Below, piece after piece: positions 1 through 9,861 of a DNA stretch of 64,000 bases (position 1 is its first letter; each line of letters opens with the position of its first letter). The DNA is from Athripsodes cinereus. Its lineage: Eukaryota; Arthropoda; Insecta; Trichoptera; Leptoceridae. A program made the translations under genes and the position numbers. A model generated the notes under the pieces. That model saw only the letters and a list, made by a program, of their open reading frames with translations. It was not told where the DNA came from and searched no databases. Location of the stretch: contig OX388314.1 in the NCBI GenBank assembly GCA_947579605.1, positions 3,534,001 through 3,598,000 of the forward strand, given 5' to 3'.

Positions 1-939
1 GGAGTACCGCAAGGTTCACACTTGGGTCCCTTACTGTTTACCATATTTATAAATGATATAGCAACAACATTCATGGATGTTAAGGTATTGTTATTTGCTG
101 ATGACCTCAAACTTTACAGGGTTATAAAGAATGTAACAGATTGTGATGTACTGCAAAATAATGTCAACCTGCTGCAATCGTGGTGTGAGGTAAATGAACT
201 ACATTTAAATATTGAAAAATGTAAAGTCATTAGATATTTTAGGACTAAAAATCCAATAAAACATCAATATTCTCTAAACGGAAAAAATCTTGAATCTGTG
301 AGTCAGATCCGAGATCTCGGAGTAATATTTGATGAAAAATTGAGTTTCATTCCCCACATTACCATGATTGCAGATAAGGCCTTGAAGATGTTGGGGTTCA
401 TAAGCAGAATATGCAAAGATTTTAAATCTATCAACTGTCTGGTAACCTTGTATTGTGCATTGGTCCGAAGCCAACTGGAATATGTAACGCCGATATGGTC
501 TCCACATTACGCAGTACATGTGAAAACCATAGAACGTGTTCAACACAAATTCTTGAGGCTGATTAATTACAAACTAGGTATACCGATAGAAGATATTAAT
601 TATAATTATTTATTACCATTGTTGAACATGTTAACGCTCGCTGATAGAAGAAACATCAATGACATATTGTTGCTACATAAAATAATAAATAATTTAATAG
701 ACAGTACGGCCCTGGTTGAAAATATAAAATATCATGTTCAAAGTAGACCCTTAAGACAATCCACACTATTCTCTATTCCTAGAACTAAAACCAACCACTT
801 CCAACATAGCATCATCCCCCGTCTCCATAGTACAGCGAATACATATGGTCACATTGTAGATATTTTTTATGACACTCAAACTGCTGTCAAACGGTCAATT
901 ACAACCCATCTTTTGTCTCTCTATAATGATACAATATAA
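1..939 (+). CDS. LINE reverse transcriptase, C-terminal part
   Basis: The frame is open from base 1, so it begins upstream; the first ATG-like codon is not a true start. Visible motifs in order are GVPQGSHLGP (bases 1-30), the catalytic FADD box (94-105), 'RDLGVIFDEKLSF', and the thumb/C-terminal block 'SQLEYVTPIWSPHY', which is characteristic of Jockey/CR1-type LINE proteins. The protein would copy element RNA into DNA at a nicked target. No RNase H domain follows; the frame stops at 937-939. I see no frameshift or internal stop in the 313 codons present. Whether the endonuclease half survives cannot be told from this window. Confidence 0.88.
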   Translation, partial: GVPQGSHLGPLLFTIFINDIATTFMDVKVLLFADDLKLYRVIKNVTDCDVLQNNVNLLQSWCEVNELHLNIEKCKVIRYFRTKNPIKHQYSLNGKNLESVSQIRDLGVIFDEKLSFIPHITMIADKALKMLGFISRICKDFKSINCLVTLYCALVRSQLEYVTPIWSPHYAVHVKTIERVQHKFLRLINYKLGIPIEDINYNYLLPLLNMLTLADRRNINDILLLHKIINNLIDSTALVENIKYHVQSRPLRQSTLFSIPRTKTNHFQHSIIPRLHSTANTYGHIVDIFYDTQTAVKRSITTHLLSLYNDTI

Positions 940-1558
940 CGTATCTACATAATAATATACATAATCCATGTACTATATATACACTTGTGTGTATTGGCTG
1001 AGAATTGCATGAATGCTATCTGAAATATGTTTGCATATATGCACTATTGTTTTATGTTGAGTTGTCCACTTTTATCCTAAAATATTTCTACTTTTATGTA
1101 TGTTATTATATGTAGTAAAGGTAATGTTATTAATTTTACGTACCTATATCTGACCTATATCTATTTTTTTGAAATGTATACCATGTTAAGAATATGTTGA
1201 AATGTTTACCAATATTATATAATTACTTACTGGTTTTTTATATTTACCATTATTGTCAGAGAAATATATATTATTTGTCTATAATTATTGTATTTTTCTC
1301 ATTCATTGTATATTTATAAGGATTCCCAATATATAGGTATACTTTAATATACATATATATTAACATCTTCCAAAATTTTAAAAATGTATCTAGATTGTTG
1401 TTTATGTTTGAATATGTGTATGAACTTTTATGTATATTTTAAAGTTTTATTACTGATTGGATTAATGTTTTATTATTGTTGAAATTTGTATCTTTGTTCA
1501 TAATATTATGCAAGTGTAAGGGCTAACGCCGTAAATGAAATAAATAAATAAATAAATA
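1..1558 (+). mobile_element. Jockey/CR1-type LINE, 3' half (cut by window edge)
   Basis: A non-LTR retrotransposon whose 5' part lies outside the window. It consists of the reverse transcriptase reading frame (1-939), an AT-rich 3' untranslated region of about 600 bp and a terminal (AAAT)n tail at about 1540-1558, directly after 'ggctaacgccgtaaatg'. A short repeated tail without a TTTT terminator is typical of target-primed reverse transcription. The 5' boundary and left target-site copy cannot be seen. The protein is clearly related to, but diverged from, the LINE at 9862-12650, so the two are sister families rather than copies. Confidence 0.9.
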
Positions 1559-1770
1559 TCTGCAATCTCCGAAAAATTAATATTACGTACACATTATTTG
1601 ATATGATCGTAAACCAAATCCAAATGATTTATGAGAGACGTGATCCATACCTGTAATTGACTACATGTAATGAAGATACACGTCGTCGTTTCCGTAAATA
1701 AAATAAAACATTCCAGGTGTATGTATGATTATATCTCACCATTGAATTGAAAATATCGAATACCTATTAT

Positions 1771-1885
1771 ATATAAAAAAAAAACTTTATTGCACACTAT
1801 AGAACAAAGCTATTACGACGATACACATAAATGATATTGTGCAATGAATGATTTTATAGTGAAAGTGATATCTTCTAACTAACCC
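1771..1885 (-). repeat. LINE 3'-end fragment with hairpin
   Basis: On the minus strand it reads '...agaagatatcactttcact', then 'attgcaca' and an A-rich tail (1771-1784). The small hairpin followed by a 'ttgcac' box and a tail matches fragments at 31246, 45545 and 48084, and in layout those at 5286, 42481 and 59568. It is probably a 5'-truncated LINE or a SINE that borrows the LINE 3' end. No coding sequence is present. Confidence 0.5.
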
Positions 1886-2415
1886 AATACCATCGATAAA
1901 AATAAAATAAATATATAACACACATTACATAAAATTCAATAAAACAATAAAATATATGGAGAGTTAACATAATGGCAGTCATAAGAATCCATCTAATACA
2001 TACTTAATGTATTTTTTCAATTTATAACTTCATAGAAATGACAATTTAAATTATGGTATTTCGAATTTTTACTAACACGTGCGTGATGTTTCCGAGTAAC
2101 TGCTGTTTTGCAGAACACTTCGAAAACTTATAGAAAAGATTCTGAAGCCTATTTTATTCCGAAGATTCCAAAACATGTTTACTGGTATGAATATTTCCAA
2201 GGAGTCATATTATTCTTATGTAAATATAGTACGTAAAGTGAATAAAGGTTAGACCATGGTCTCCTTAAGGCGACAGCAGCATTCAATGAACAGAATATTA
2301 TTACTTTTATGCATCCAAACCTAGTTGTGATATTATTATCCCAAGTATTGTAGAAGGAATATGACATATGTTAGGGCTGGCTACTTCGATATTTCAAAAT
2401 CTGGAACTTAGTTCT
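1886..2415. other. No gene seen; one SINE-A scrap
   Basis: AT-rich sequence without a convincing reading frame. Bases about 2098-2150 ('gcagaacacttcgaaaactt...') match the head of SINE-A on the minus strand, so a very decayed copy is present. Confidence 0.5.
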
Positions 2416-2672
2416 TTATTATTATTATTATTATACCATCACGGCACATCCCACAAGTGGGGTAGCCAGTAGATCAGCTGCATGTAAGAAACATGCAAAC
2501 TGTCCTCTCCGTGCCAATATAAAATCAAGACATTCAGGATGGGTGGCAAACCTCATTGCTGAATTTAAGATGTAAAATGTCTCAATTTTTTCGAACACCT
2601 GCCTTTTACAGGACACTCGAAAACTTACGGAGAAGAGTGGGAGACCAATTCTTTACCGGGTGCTCTACGTAG
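2416..2672 (-). mobile_element. SINE-A copy, near full length
   Basis: One of the best copies of the window's dominant short repeat, on the minus strand. Read 5' to 3' it has a tRNA-like head 'gtagagcacccggtaaagaa' at the high-coordinate end (A-box-like) and a B-box-like 'aggtgttcgaaaa' about 60 bp further in. The conserved body contains 'gaggtttgccacccatcctg' and 'ggagaggacag', followed by 'ccccacttgtgggatgtgcc', and a tail of TAA/TAG repeats (2416-2433 on the plus strand as ATT repeats). Such a layout fits a pol III-transcribed, LINE-mobilised SINE. The tRNA origin is inference from two box-like motifs; no cloverleaf is visible. Confidence 0.8.
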
Positions 2673-2690
2673 TTCTTCCAATACTGAATT

Positions 2691-3255
2691 TGAATCAGTT
2701 ATTTGAGAAACAACATAAGTCAGCGATACAAACTTTTCAGAAATCACAAAAAACTGTTTGTTATAAAATTTTGAATGAAATGTTAATATCTTACTCAAAT
2801 AAAATGTTACTTACAGTGTATTATTTTATTATAAACCTTTATTTGATGTCAAAATATTTTATTTGTATATTAATTTGTTAATTTAAAACATTTGACTTAA
2901 GTTGTTTCTCAAATGAACACCATTTCAGGGGATAAAAATCAACATTTTTATCCCAGGTTATTTATTAAACAACCAAAAATCACTATTTTTCATCATTTTT
3001 ACCCACGTTAGTGGTTGGCGTTAAGTGTCAGCTGTGAATCGACACGAAAAAAATTAGTGTAGTTACAACATAAGTCACTGACTTGTGTTGTTTTTCTATT
3101 GACTGGCCAAGTTAATCCGCTAAATTTGTATCAAATAGGTAAAAATTACGTGGTTTCTAAATGAAATAACGTGCGTATCAAGAAAAAGGACCGGAAACAA
3201 AATAAAACATTTTCGCCAAAACCTGACTTATGTTGTTTCTCAAATGACTGATTCA
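2691..3255. mobile_element. TIR element (MITE-like) with repeated internal ends
   Basis: The two ends are inverted repeats of about 30 bp: left 2693-2722 and right 3224-3253 share 'gagaaacaacataagtcag'. No transposase frame lies between them. The same terminal motif recurs internally at about 2892-2922 (inverted), 3067-3080 (forward) and 3081-3100 (inverted), so the interior is built from end-like pieces. A small perfect hairpin with 11-bp arms lies at 2929-2954. I could not settle the target-site duplication. It abuts the SINE-A copy at 2416-2672. Confidence 0.6.
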
Positions 3256-3937
3256 TTTATAATAATAATATTACCTCGATACGGGTGCAAATCCAGTGAG
3301 GTAATATTTAGTTCATAAATTTGAATTTAAATAGTGAAAAATTGTTATACCTACTCTGTTCTGTAAATATTTTTTTTGGTAAATAAAATTATTTTTTTTA
3401 TTTTACGCGGCGGCAGAATTGCCATCCACACTTCTCAGCATTATACAACCAGATAAGTCTCCATATGATCAGTCATGATCACACAAAAACTTAACAGTCT
3501 AATGCCGGGAAAAATTCACCTATCCAGATATACAGGATATCAAAGGATTAGGCTCAAAACGCGGGATCAAAATACCAGCATTGTGCCTGAAATATCTGTG
3601 TTCAGAAACCTTTTTACAATATTACAAGTGTTTATTATAATAGATTTTTGAATTTTAATGTACAAATTAACCGGTAAATCTAATTTTTGTAAATTATTTA
3701 TTAAAGATTTCGGAGTTACCCCTGTAGCTGACATGACTAAAGGTATTATATAAACGGACCTAGAATGCCAAATATTTTTTATTTCTCCTGCTAGTTCTGT
3801 ATATTTACGTATTTTTTATTTATTATTATTATTATTATTATTTATTTATTAATTTGTTCACAATCACGCACCATAAGGCAAAGATTACATAACGTAATAT
3901 AAAATGGTCAATGCTGCGCCCTATTACAGGCATAAAT
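3256..3937. other. No gene seen; (TTA)n microsatellite
   Basis: AT-rich stretch without a supported gene. The only structure is a (TTA)n microsatellite at about 3818-3848. Confidence 0.6.
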
Positions 3938-4092
3938 GTAGTATTATTTGAACAGCCCATCCTCCCTGCCGACGCCCACCCCAGCACCCCTGAAACATCC
4001 AATGGACCCCTAGAACCTGAGAGCTCCGGGAGGTCTCTCAGATGCAAAAGGAAGAGCCCGATAGACAAGGTCCGAAGAAGAGGGCAGATGTT
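3938..4092. other. GC-rich patch of unknown origin
   Basis: About 150 bp that are conspicuously richer in G and C than the surroundings. The plus strand is open over this patch (frame 3911-4102, ending 'RCKRKSPIDKVRRRGQMFIC') with a proline- and serine-rich middle. It could be a fragment of an element ORF1, a captured exon or chance. I do not recognise the protein. Confidence 0.3.
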
Positions 4093-4689
4093 TATCTGCT
4101 AAAAAAATATATTTATTTAGCAGATCATTTAACGTAATTTTAATATTGATTGCACAACAACAAAACTTACTAAAGTGTACTATTTTGGTAACTCCGTAGT
4201 TGTAAAAATGCAAGTTTGGTAACCCTAACATGTGTGTCATGGGAATAAGCATACGTATACTACATATACGAACGTGGACAGTAGGTATTGTACTAAAACT
4301 CCTACACATACTAGCTGTACTAGCACACATCGCCCGGGTATGATCATGCATTATGCAACAATGCAATCTAAGAGGAATACCACGTATAATATTATTATAA
4401 TAATAGACAACTTTATTAATAATTTATAAACTTTGTCTGAATGTAATACTACGAAATTTAAAAAGATTTGTATTTTTAACAATGTTTGTTTTGCTGTACG
4501 TGGAATGTGGGAGATATTGTCTTTGGTTTTTACTTATTGTGCTTTTTTGAATTCATGTACAAACGTATTTGATCTTTGAAAGCATTTTGAATGTTTTACT
4601 TCTCCTTTTTTTCATTAACCTATGTAGGTTAATGAAAATGTATGTACCTATACGGTTTTATGCCGTAGAGGAAAATAAATGAAATATGA
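4093..4689. other. No gene seen
   Basis: AT-rich. The segment ending near 4680 ('cggttttatgccgtagagg', then 'aaaataaatga') resembles the 3' end of a LINE related to the one at 1-1558 ('ctaacgccgtaaatgaaata'), but no coding part is recognisable. Confidence 0.4.
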
Positions 4690-4920
4690 GCCGTGGAGTA
4701 CCCGGTAAAGATTGGTCTCCCACTCTTTTCCGTAAGTTTTCGAGTGTCCCGTAAAAGGCATATGTTCGAAAAAAGAAGGACATAATTATTACATCTCAAA
4801 TTCAGCGATTAGGTTTGTCACCCATCTTAAATGTCTTATTTTTTTATTGACACAGTGAAGACGGCCTGCATGTTTATTACATAAAGCTGTTCTGCTGGCT
4901 ACCCCACTTGTGGGGTATTG
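4690..4920 (+). mobile_element. SINE-A copy
   Basis: Nearly complete plus-strand copy beginning 'gccgtggagtacccggtaaa' and ending at the 'ccccacttgtggggta' block. The usual 'atgccgtgatggta' end and TAG tail are replaced by a (GT)n run starting at 4935. Confidence 0.78.
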
Positions 4921-4931
4921 GTGTGTATGTG

Positions 4932-4934
<3 letters not shown>

Positions 4935-4964
<30 letters not shown>
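4935..4964. repeat. (GT)15 microsatellite
   Basis: Uninterrupted GT dinucleotides directly beyond the truncated tail of the SINE-A copy; it probably grew from the SINE tail. Confidence 0.9.
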
Positions 4965-4966
<2 letters not shown>

Positions 4967-5172
4967 TAGGAAAATATTTTATAAATAAATAAGATAATTA
5001 ATAAGGGGTTCACATGCAAAGACACATCGATCATCGATTCAAGAATATTGAAACTGAAAAAATGACACTATTTTATACCTACTTGAAAAGTTATTTAATT
5101 ACAGAATACAGAATTTAAAAACAGATTAGTTGAATAGCAGCGGATTTTCCTTTGATCGATTAAATCATAGTG

Positions 5173-5585
5173 TAGCTAGTGAATACTCGGTAAAGATTGG
5201 TCTTCCGCTCATTTCCGTAAGTTTTTTAGTATCCTGTAGGTAAAAGGCAGGTGTTCGAAAAAATAAATTCTTTTTACATCTTTAATTCGGTTAAATGTGG
5301 TTAAATGGAAGAAATCACTACAAGGTGATAATCTCGCCATTGCATATCATCACATTTTTGCTTATGTAAACTGATTTGTTTATTTTGTTTTGTGAATGAT
5401 GATGTGTAAAAAGAATAAAATAAAATAAATAAATAAATTCAGCGAAAAGATTTGCCACCCATTCTGAATGTCTTCTTCATTTTTAACGGCACAGAGATAA
5501 CTATTTGCACGTTTTTTTTACATGTGGTTAGTTCGCTGACTACCCCAGTTACGAGATATACCGTGGTAGTATGTAATAGTATTTT
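5173..5585 (+). mobile_element. SINE-A copy split by a LINE 3'-end insertion
   Basis: The head (about 5173-5285, 'actcggtaaagattggtctt ... aggtgttcgaaaaa') and the body (about 5444-5585, 'ttcagcgaaaagatttgcca ... gatataccgtggtagta') are the two halves of one SINE-A copy. They are separated by about 158 bp of a different repeat (5286-5443), so the SINE-A copy is older than that insertion. Confidence 0.7.
5286..5443 (+). mobile_element. LINE 3'-end element nested in SINE-A
   Basis: Reads 'ggaagaaatcactacaaggt' followed by 'gataatctcgccattgcat', then an AT-rich part and 'gtgtaaaaagaataaaataa', ending in an (AAAT)n tail. Two sister copies lie at 42481 and 59568. The 'tcac...gtga' hairpin before 'taatctcgcc' is probably the RNA structure recognised by the reverse transcriptase. 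No coding sequence is present. Confidence 0.6.
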
Positions 5586-6137
5586 ACAATGTTAATACCA
5601 CTACGCAGTTTTCTGCTAACAATACGAATACGAATAGAATAAATATTGATCAAATCTTCACAAAGCAAAATTCACTAATACCTTCTATAAAACTGATACG
5701 TTTATACGTCAAAATCGATTTGGAGTTAGTATGAGTATGCAAAGGATATTTTATTTATAGAAAAAAATGTAATATAAAAAATATTAAAAATACTCACCTA
5801 TGAATCTATCAGAGGCGTACCTTCCATACAAACCAAAAAGACGGGCTTTAGGTAGGTACCTGAATAGTGAACAACCGGATTACTTGAAATTTTGGTCACC
5901 ATGCTAACTATGTTTGAATTTGATGCGATGTTGTTCGAAGCATGTTATAATTATTTTTATTATTATTCGTTTACGTCCTTGTTATATACAAACAAATCTA
6001 GTTATATGCAAGTTATTTTTTCTGAATCATTTGTTTCACAACACTCGTCGTATTTAACGCGAATTATTTTATTGTTTTGGCCGTCGCTTTTAACGCAGGC
6101 ACAGTTTTTGACAACGCTCTCTCGGTTTTGGCATTCG
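5586..6137. other. No gene seen
   Basis: AT-rich sequence. An open frame beginning at 5892 runs into the TIR element at 6141 and has no recognisable domain, so I treat it as chance. Confidence 0.5.
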
Positions 6138-6140
6138 TTA

Positions 6141-6667
6141 TGCGGTGTTCACATTTGGCGAATGTCGCCAGGCAAATTTCAAAATATAACGCCAGGCGAG
6201 AAAACAAAATTCGCCGTACGCCCATTGATTGTGACACCTGTTCACACAGCCCACCGATATAGAAACGATCTGTCAGATGCGCCTTGATTTTGACACTGTT
6301 TTCAAAATGGCGTCGAGATGAAGATCGCGAAGTGTTTATTTTCAGTCGAAAATGTTATAGTAGAGGTTAAAAGGCGCCTTTTTATTAAGGAAACAAACGA
6401 CACAAACCAACAACAAAGATAACAGCTGTCACGAAGCCGGAAAAAATTATAAAATTTATAGGTTATAAAGTTTTTTCCATAGATATGAACGCCGCGCACA
6501 TCTGCGCATGCGCGAATCGTTCAATCGGCCGAAAATGTTGGAAGGTGGTCAACTCGAGACGATATCGTTTCTACTGGTTTTTATCGTTTCAGACTAGCTG
6601 TCACACGGTTCAAATGGCTGGCGATATTTTGGTGCCTGGCGATATTCGCCAAAGTGAGAACACCACA
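6141..6667. mobile_element. PIF/Harbinger-like MITE
   Basis: The ends are inverted repeats of about 30 bp: left 'tgcggtgttcacatttggcg' and right complement 'tgtggtgttctcactttggc', both running on into 'gaat(g/a)tcgccaggc'. The 3-bp direct repeat TTA flanks both sides (6138-6140 and 6668-6670), which is the TWA target preference of PIF/Harbinger transposons. The 527-bp interior has no transposase frame, so it would need an enzyme supplied elsewhere. The superfamily assignment rests on target-site length and sequence alone. Confidence 0.65.
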
Positions 6668-6904
6668 TTACTTAAGATATTGTAGATTAACACGAAAGCA
6701 CAGAAAAATAAAAAAGCCATATGCTGGACTTATACTAATGAAAATAGTTTGCTGTATGCACTGGCTCTCGTTCGATCACTTAAGTTAAGGTAACATTGAG
6801 CATTCTCAGTTCTCGGATGAAGTCTTATGTATTTCTTGTGTTCTGTTATTTTAATATACAACTTTTGAGTTAAAATAGAAAATATTGTGATATTTTTATA
6901 TCTT

Positions 6905-7196
6905 TCATCATCATCATCATCATCATCGCCCTCAACGCTCTTCTTGGAAGCACAGGGCAGAAACCAGCCTCCTCCATTCAGAGCGTCACGTCACCTCTTC
7001 CCATGACATTCCCTGCGCTTCGGTGTCTTTGTCATAGAAACGGTATATTGTGAAAAAGGGACGCCCGTGCCGGCGGAAACCTTGTGGACGGAAAAACAGC
7101 GCTCTGTTTTTCTAACTATCATTGGGCATTCTCAGAACATGACCCAACCAGGACTATCGTCTCTCCTATATCATGGAGATTACAGATCTCTGCCTT
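6905..7196 (-). mobile_element. LINE-F 3' fragment
   Basis: Minus-strand 3' end of a LINE whose tail is (GAT)n (seen as CAT repeats at 6905-6927). It matches the better preserved copy at 59876-60287: the C-terminal 'VISVIQERRW.WLGHVLRM' block is recognisable near 7140-7190 but the frame is broken. The possible duplication 'ttttatat' on both sides is only 8 bp. Confidence 0.72.
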
Positions 7197-7499
7197 GCTT
7201 TTATATTTTAACCTAATACTATTGAGGATGGACCTACCCAGTGTAAAAAAATTAGACACGCTACTGGAATATACCTACATGTTTTTTTATATACCTGAAT
7301 ACAATTTATTTATTTATTTACAAGTATCCTTACATACCTGTAACAAGGTATTATTCGTTATCCCAAATAGATCTTCGCTAGCCTTACATCATTATAAAAA
7401 GGTATTTTAACACAAATTGGCACGCATTTGATTTTTTTTTTATTTTTTCATAGTGACACAGTATTGAAATAATTCCTTAAGTAGCATTCACATTGCTTA
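7197..7499. other. No gene seen
   Basis: AT-rich; nothing beyond low-complexity T runs. Confidence 0.5.
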
Positions 7500-7945
7500 A
7501 CTTTGGATGATCATCCAGAGTGTCAGGGTCAAACCTGTTCATCGAAAATGAACACGTCTGTTCACACTTGTTCATCCTATGCTTTCACTGCCATGTCAAC
7601 ACTTTCAGTCATGTTGTATGTAGTTTGACTTATTTTCGTATAAAAATAATTAAACAAATTCGAAAATGAAAAATAAAACTTAAAATAAATTAATAAAGCT
7701 CTCGACTGCATAATAATTTTGTACATAATTCTGACATTCAATACAAATTCATAGAGAATTAAACAAATAATAAGATAAAACTTGTTTATGGTCGTTTCAG
7801 TGAAAGGACCTTTCATCAAAATTATGACGAGTGGCAATCTCTTTCCTCCGGCATCGCTAGTGATCACTAGCGATGAAACGCCTGTTCACACCTGTTCATC
7901 TTGGAGGATCATCCGGAGTGATCACTGAAAGTGAACAAAATAGAC
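7500..7945. mobile_element. Possible MITE with subterminal repeats and a perfect palindrome
   Basis: A near-identical motif occurs at both ends in the same direction: 'tctgttcacacttgttcat' near 7557 and 'cctgttcacacctgttcat' near 7880. 'ggatgatcatcc' (about 7505) and 'ggaggatcatcc' (about 7904) are also shared. A perfect 24-bp palindrome lies at 7852-7875 (half-site catcgctagtga). There is no coding frame. The element boundaries are uncertain. Confidence 0.4.
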
Positions 7946-8539
7946 TAGCTGACTCGGCAAGCGCTGTTTTGCCATATACATTATATTATATCGACCGGAA
8001 TTGAAAATGATTGAATCACTAATATTGCTATTAAAAAATAGGGGTTGATGGTAGAAGGGTGAAAATTTAGGGCTGTATGTATTTTTTAATGCCTCACCAT
8101 AAAAATTAAAAAAATGACCAAAAATTATAATAAAATTCAGGGTGGATGACCCTCAACATTAAGGGATATGAAAAATAGACGATGGCCGATTCTCTACATT
8201 TTATGTGAACGCCCCTTTACGCATTATCTCTTCTTCTCTTTTGTAACGCAGCCAAGACGCTTACTTCTACCAGGACCACGCTGCCCCTCGATTTCCTTCA
8301 TCAGTACTAGTTGGAGCAGACTATATTTATTCACACTAAATAGAAGTACACAACTCTGAAAATAATATTTGGCCCAACTTAGTATCCCATTAAAATATGA
8401 TTTTCTTTCTACCAGTAACCATTGATTACAAAAGCAAATAAAGATATTTTAATATGAAAATATAACATTAATTGGGCTGAGTTCAAACAAAGACAAAATA
8501 ACCTTTCAACAATCAGAGAGTCTTTACTCTAATTAAAGT
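7946..8539. other. No gene seen
   Basis: AT-rich. 'ggggttgatgg' near 8041 and 'atgaccctcaac' near 8146 could be weak inverted ends of a small element of about 120 bp, but the match is too poor to call. Confidence 0.4.
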
Positions 8540-8660
8540 TCCTCTTCCCATAACGTTCCTAACATTCTGATTTTGTTGTCATAGGAACGGTGTATTATAG
8601 AAGAGGGACGTCCATGCAATCGAAAACGAAAGAGCGGTGCTGTTTTTGACCAACAATAAT
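8540..8660 (-). mobile_element. LINE-F fragment, decayed
   Basis: 'tgttgtcataggaacggtgt' followed by 'attatagaagagggacgtcc' matches the minus-strand form of LINE-F at 6905-7196 and 59876-60287. It lacks the GAT tail and is heavily mutated. Confidence 0.55.
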
Positions 8661-8783
8661 TATCGGTCGTCTAAATTAGGCCTTTATCGATGCGATTTAA
8701 TATATATCCTATTTCTAAAATTAAAATAAAAAACAACAGTACCAGAGAATTTCCTTCCACGCGTATCACGTAGTGTTAATATT

Positions 8784-9080
8784 ATGAGTAACTACACACT
8801 GAAAAGGAAATATATATTTTATCTTTTTTTTGGATTTTGGGTGGTTTTCAGTGCTGTGCATTTTCCCAGGAGAATTACAGGTAAAATTGGATTCGCATAT
8901 ATTTTTGAGGATAAAAGAGAAATAGGAAACCTGTCCTTTTTAGGCTATTTGTGGTTCCTTGAGGAAACAAATAAAAATAATTTGTTTATTCTTTGGCAAA
9001 CAAAAAATCAGACGATAAAGTTGGAGGTTGAAGGTTCAAAACACATGGTCGTCTTGCAATTAAAGGTAATTCATTATTAA
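8784..9080 (+). CDS. Candidate exon or orphan frame, possible type II membrane protein
   Basis: An ATG-started frame of 98 codons in a stretch not explained by any repeat seen here. The product would begin with a short basic segment (TLKRK), then a hydrophobic stretch (about residues 11-28, 'IFYLFFGFWVVFSAVHF') followed by a charged, hydrophilic region. That is the shape of a signal anchor as in Golgi enzymes. Near the end the DNA reads 'attaaaggtaattc', a plausible splice donor, so this could be a first exon. I recognise no family and see no second exon. In DNA this AT-rich a 98-codon frame by chance is uncommon but possible. Confidence 0.25.
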   Translation: MSNYTLKRKYIFYLFFGFWVVFSAVHFPRRITGKIGFAYIFEDKREIGNLSFLGYLWFLEETNKNNLFILWQTKNQTIKLEVEGSKHMVVLQLKVIHY

Positions 9081-9399
9081 TTAATGTAAAACACATGTAA
9101 AAAAATGAGCCCATAAAGGTCTTACAGATTACCGATGAACAATGAAATGGAAAAATTCAATATTCACAATAAAAAGTTCTTAACAATTATAACAATCAGT
9201 GAAAGAGAACATTGTAGATTTTATTACTATAGAAGCGTTAGACAAAAGCGTAAGACGAAACGATTCCCATTTCAATTTCTTGATCAATAATCTTAAACAT
9301 GGAGATCGCAAGTTTGGAATTGAAAAAACACGTTAAGTGGTTACTCCAACTAAAAAAATACTTATTTCGCCTCACAAAACAAACCTTTCTTAATATTAT

Positions 9400-9861
9400 T
9401 TTCAGTATAAATTGGACCGCATTATGCAAACAAGATCCAAACCACAAGTAGGTATTTTTTGAGTTAGATGTATCAAACGACTCTCCCTTGCGACTTGTAT
9501 CATATAAAAAAATATCAAGCCGAAAGCTTTAATGGAATGATAAAAAAAACGCATGTCCCAAGTTACCACATTTAAAAAAACGGACAAATATTTTTTGCCA
9601 AAAAGATTCAATCCTCATGTTACGACGGTTTAGTATGGTGATGTATAATCTGTCCTATAATTCTAATTTGCAAAATGGAACCAAATACTTTGGAATGATA
9701 TTGCATAAAACGGATTTTTTATAAAAAAACATTAATATTAATTTCCCAACAACGATCCACAAAGCTTGGAACTTTTTAATGTAAATTGTACTTTAAGTAA
9801 AATTACTTACATATAATTTACAAAAAGGAACCATGAAGCATGGATCTATTTCGCTAAACCG
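9400..9861. repeat. Decayed copies of the GATCCAC/CATGGATC tandem motif
   Basis: Scattered degenerate copies of the motif that forms a clear tandem array at 12651-12985: 'gcaaacaagatccaaaccac' (9425), 'tttgcaaaatggaacca' (9667), 'cgatccacaaagcttgg' (9754) and 'ggaaccatgaagcatggatc' (9828), the last followed by 'tatttcgctaaacc'. The LINE at 9862 begins just after the last one, so the LINE apparently landed inside this repeat array. Confidence 0.5.

Noticed and set aside
5892..6287. A 131-codon frame
   Set aside because: It runs from unique AT-rich DNA into the MITE at 6141 with no domain or consistent composition.
8041..8160. Possible 120-bp MITE with 'ggggttgatgg' ends
   Set aside because: Only a handful of terminal bases match and no duplication is visible.
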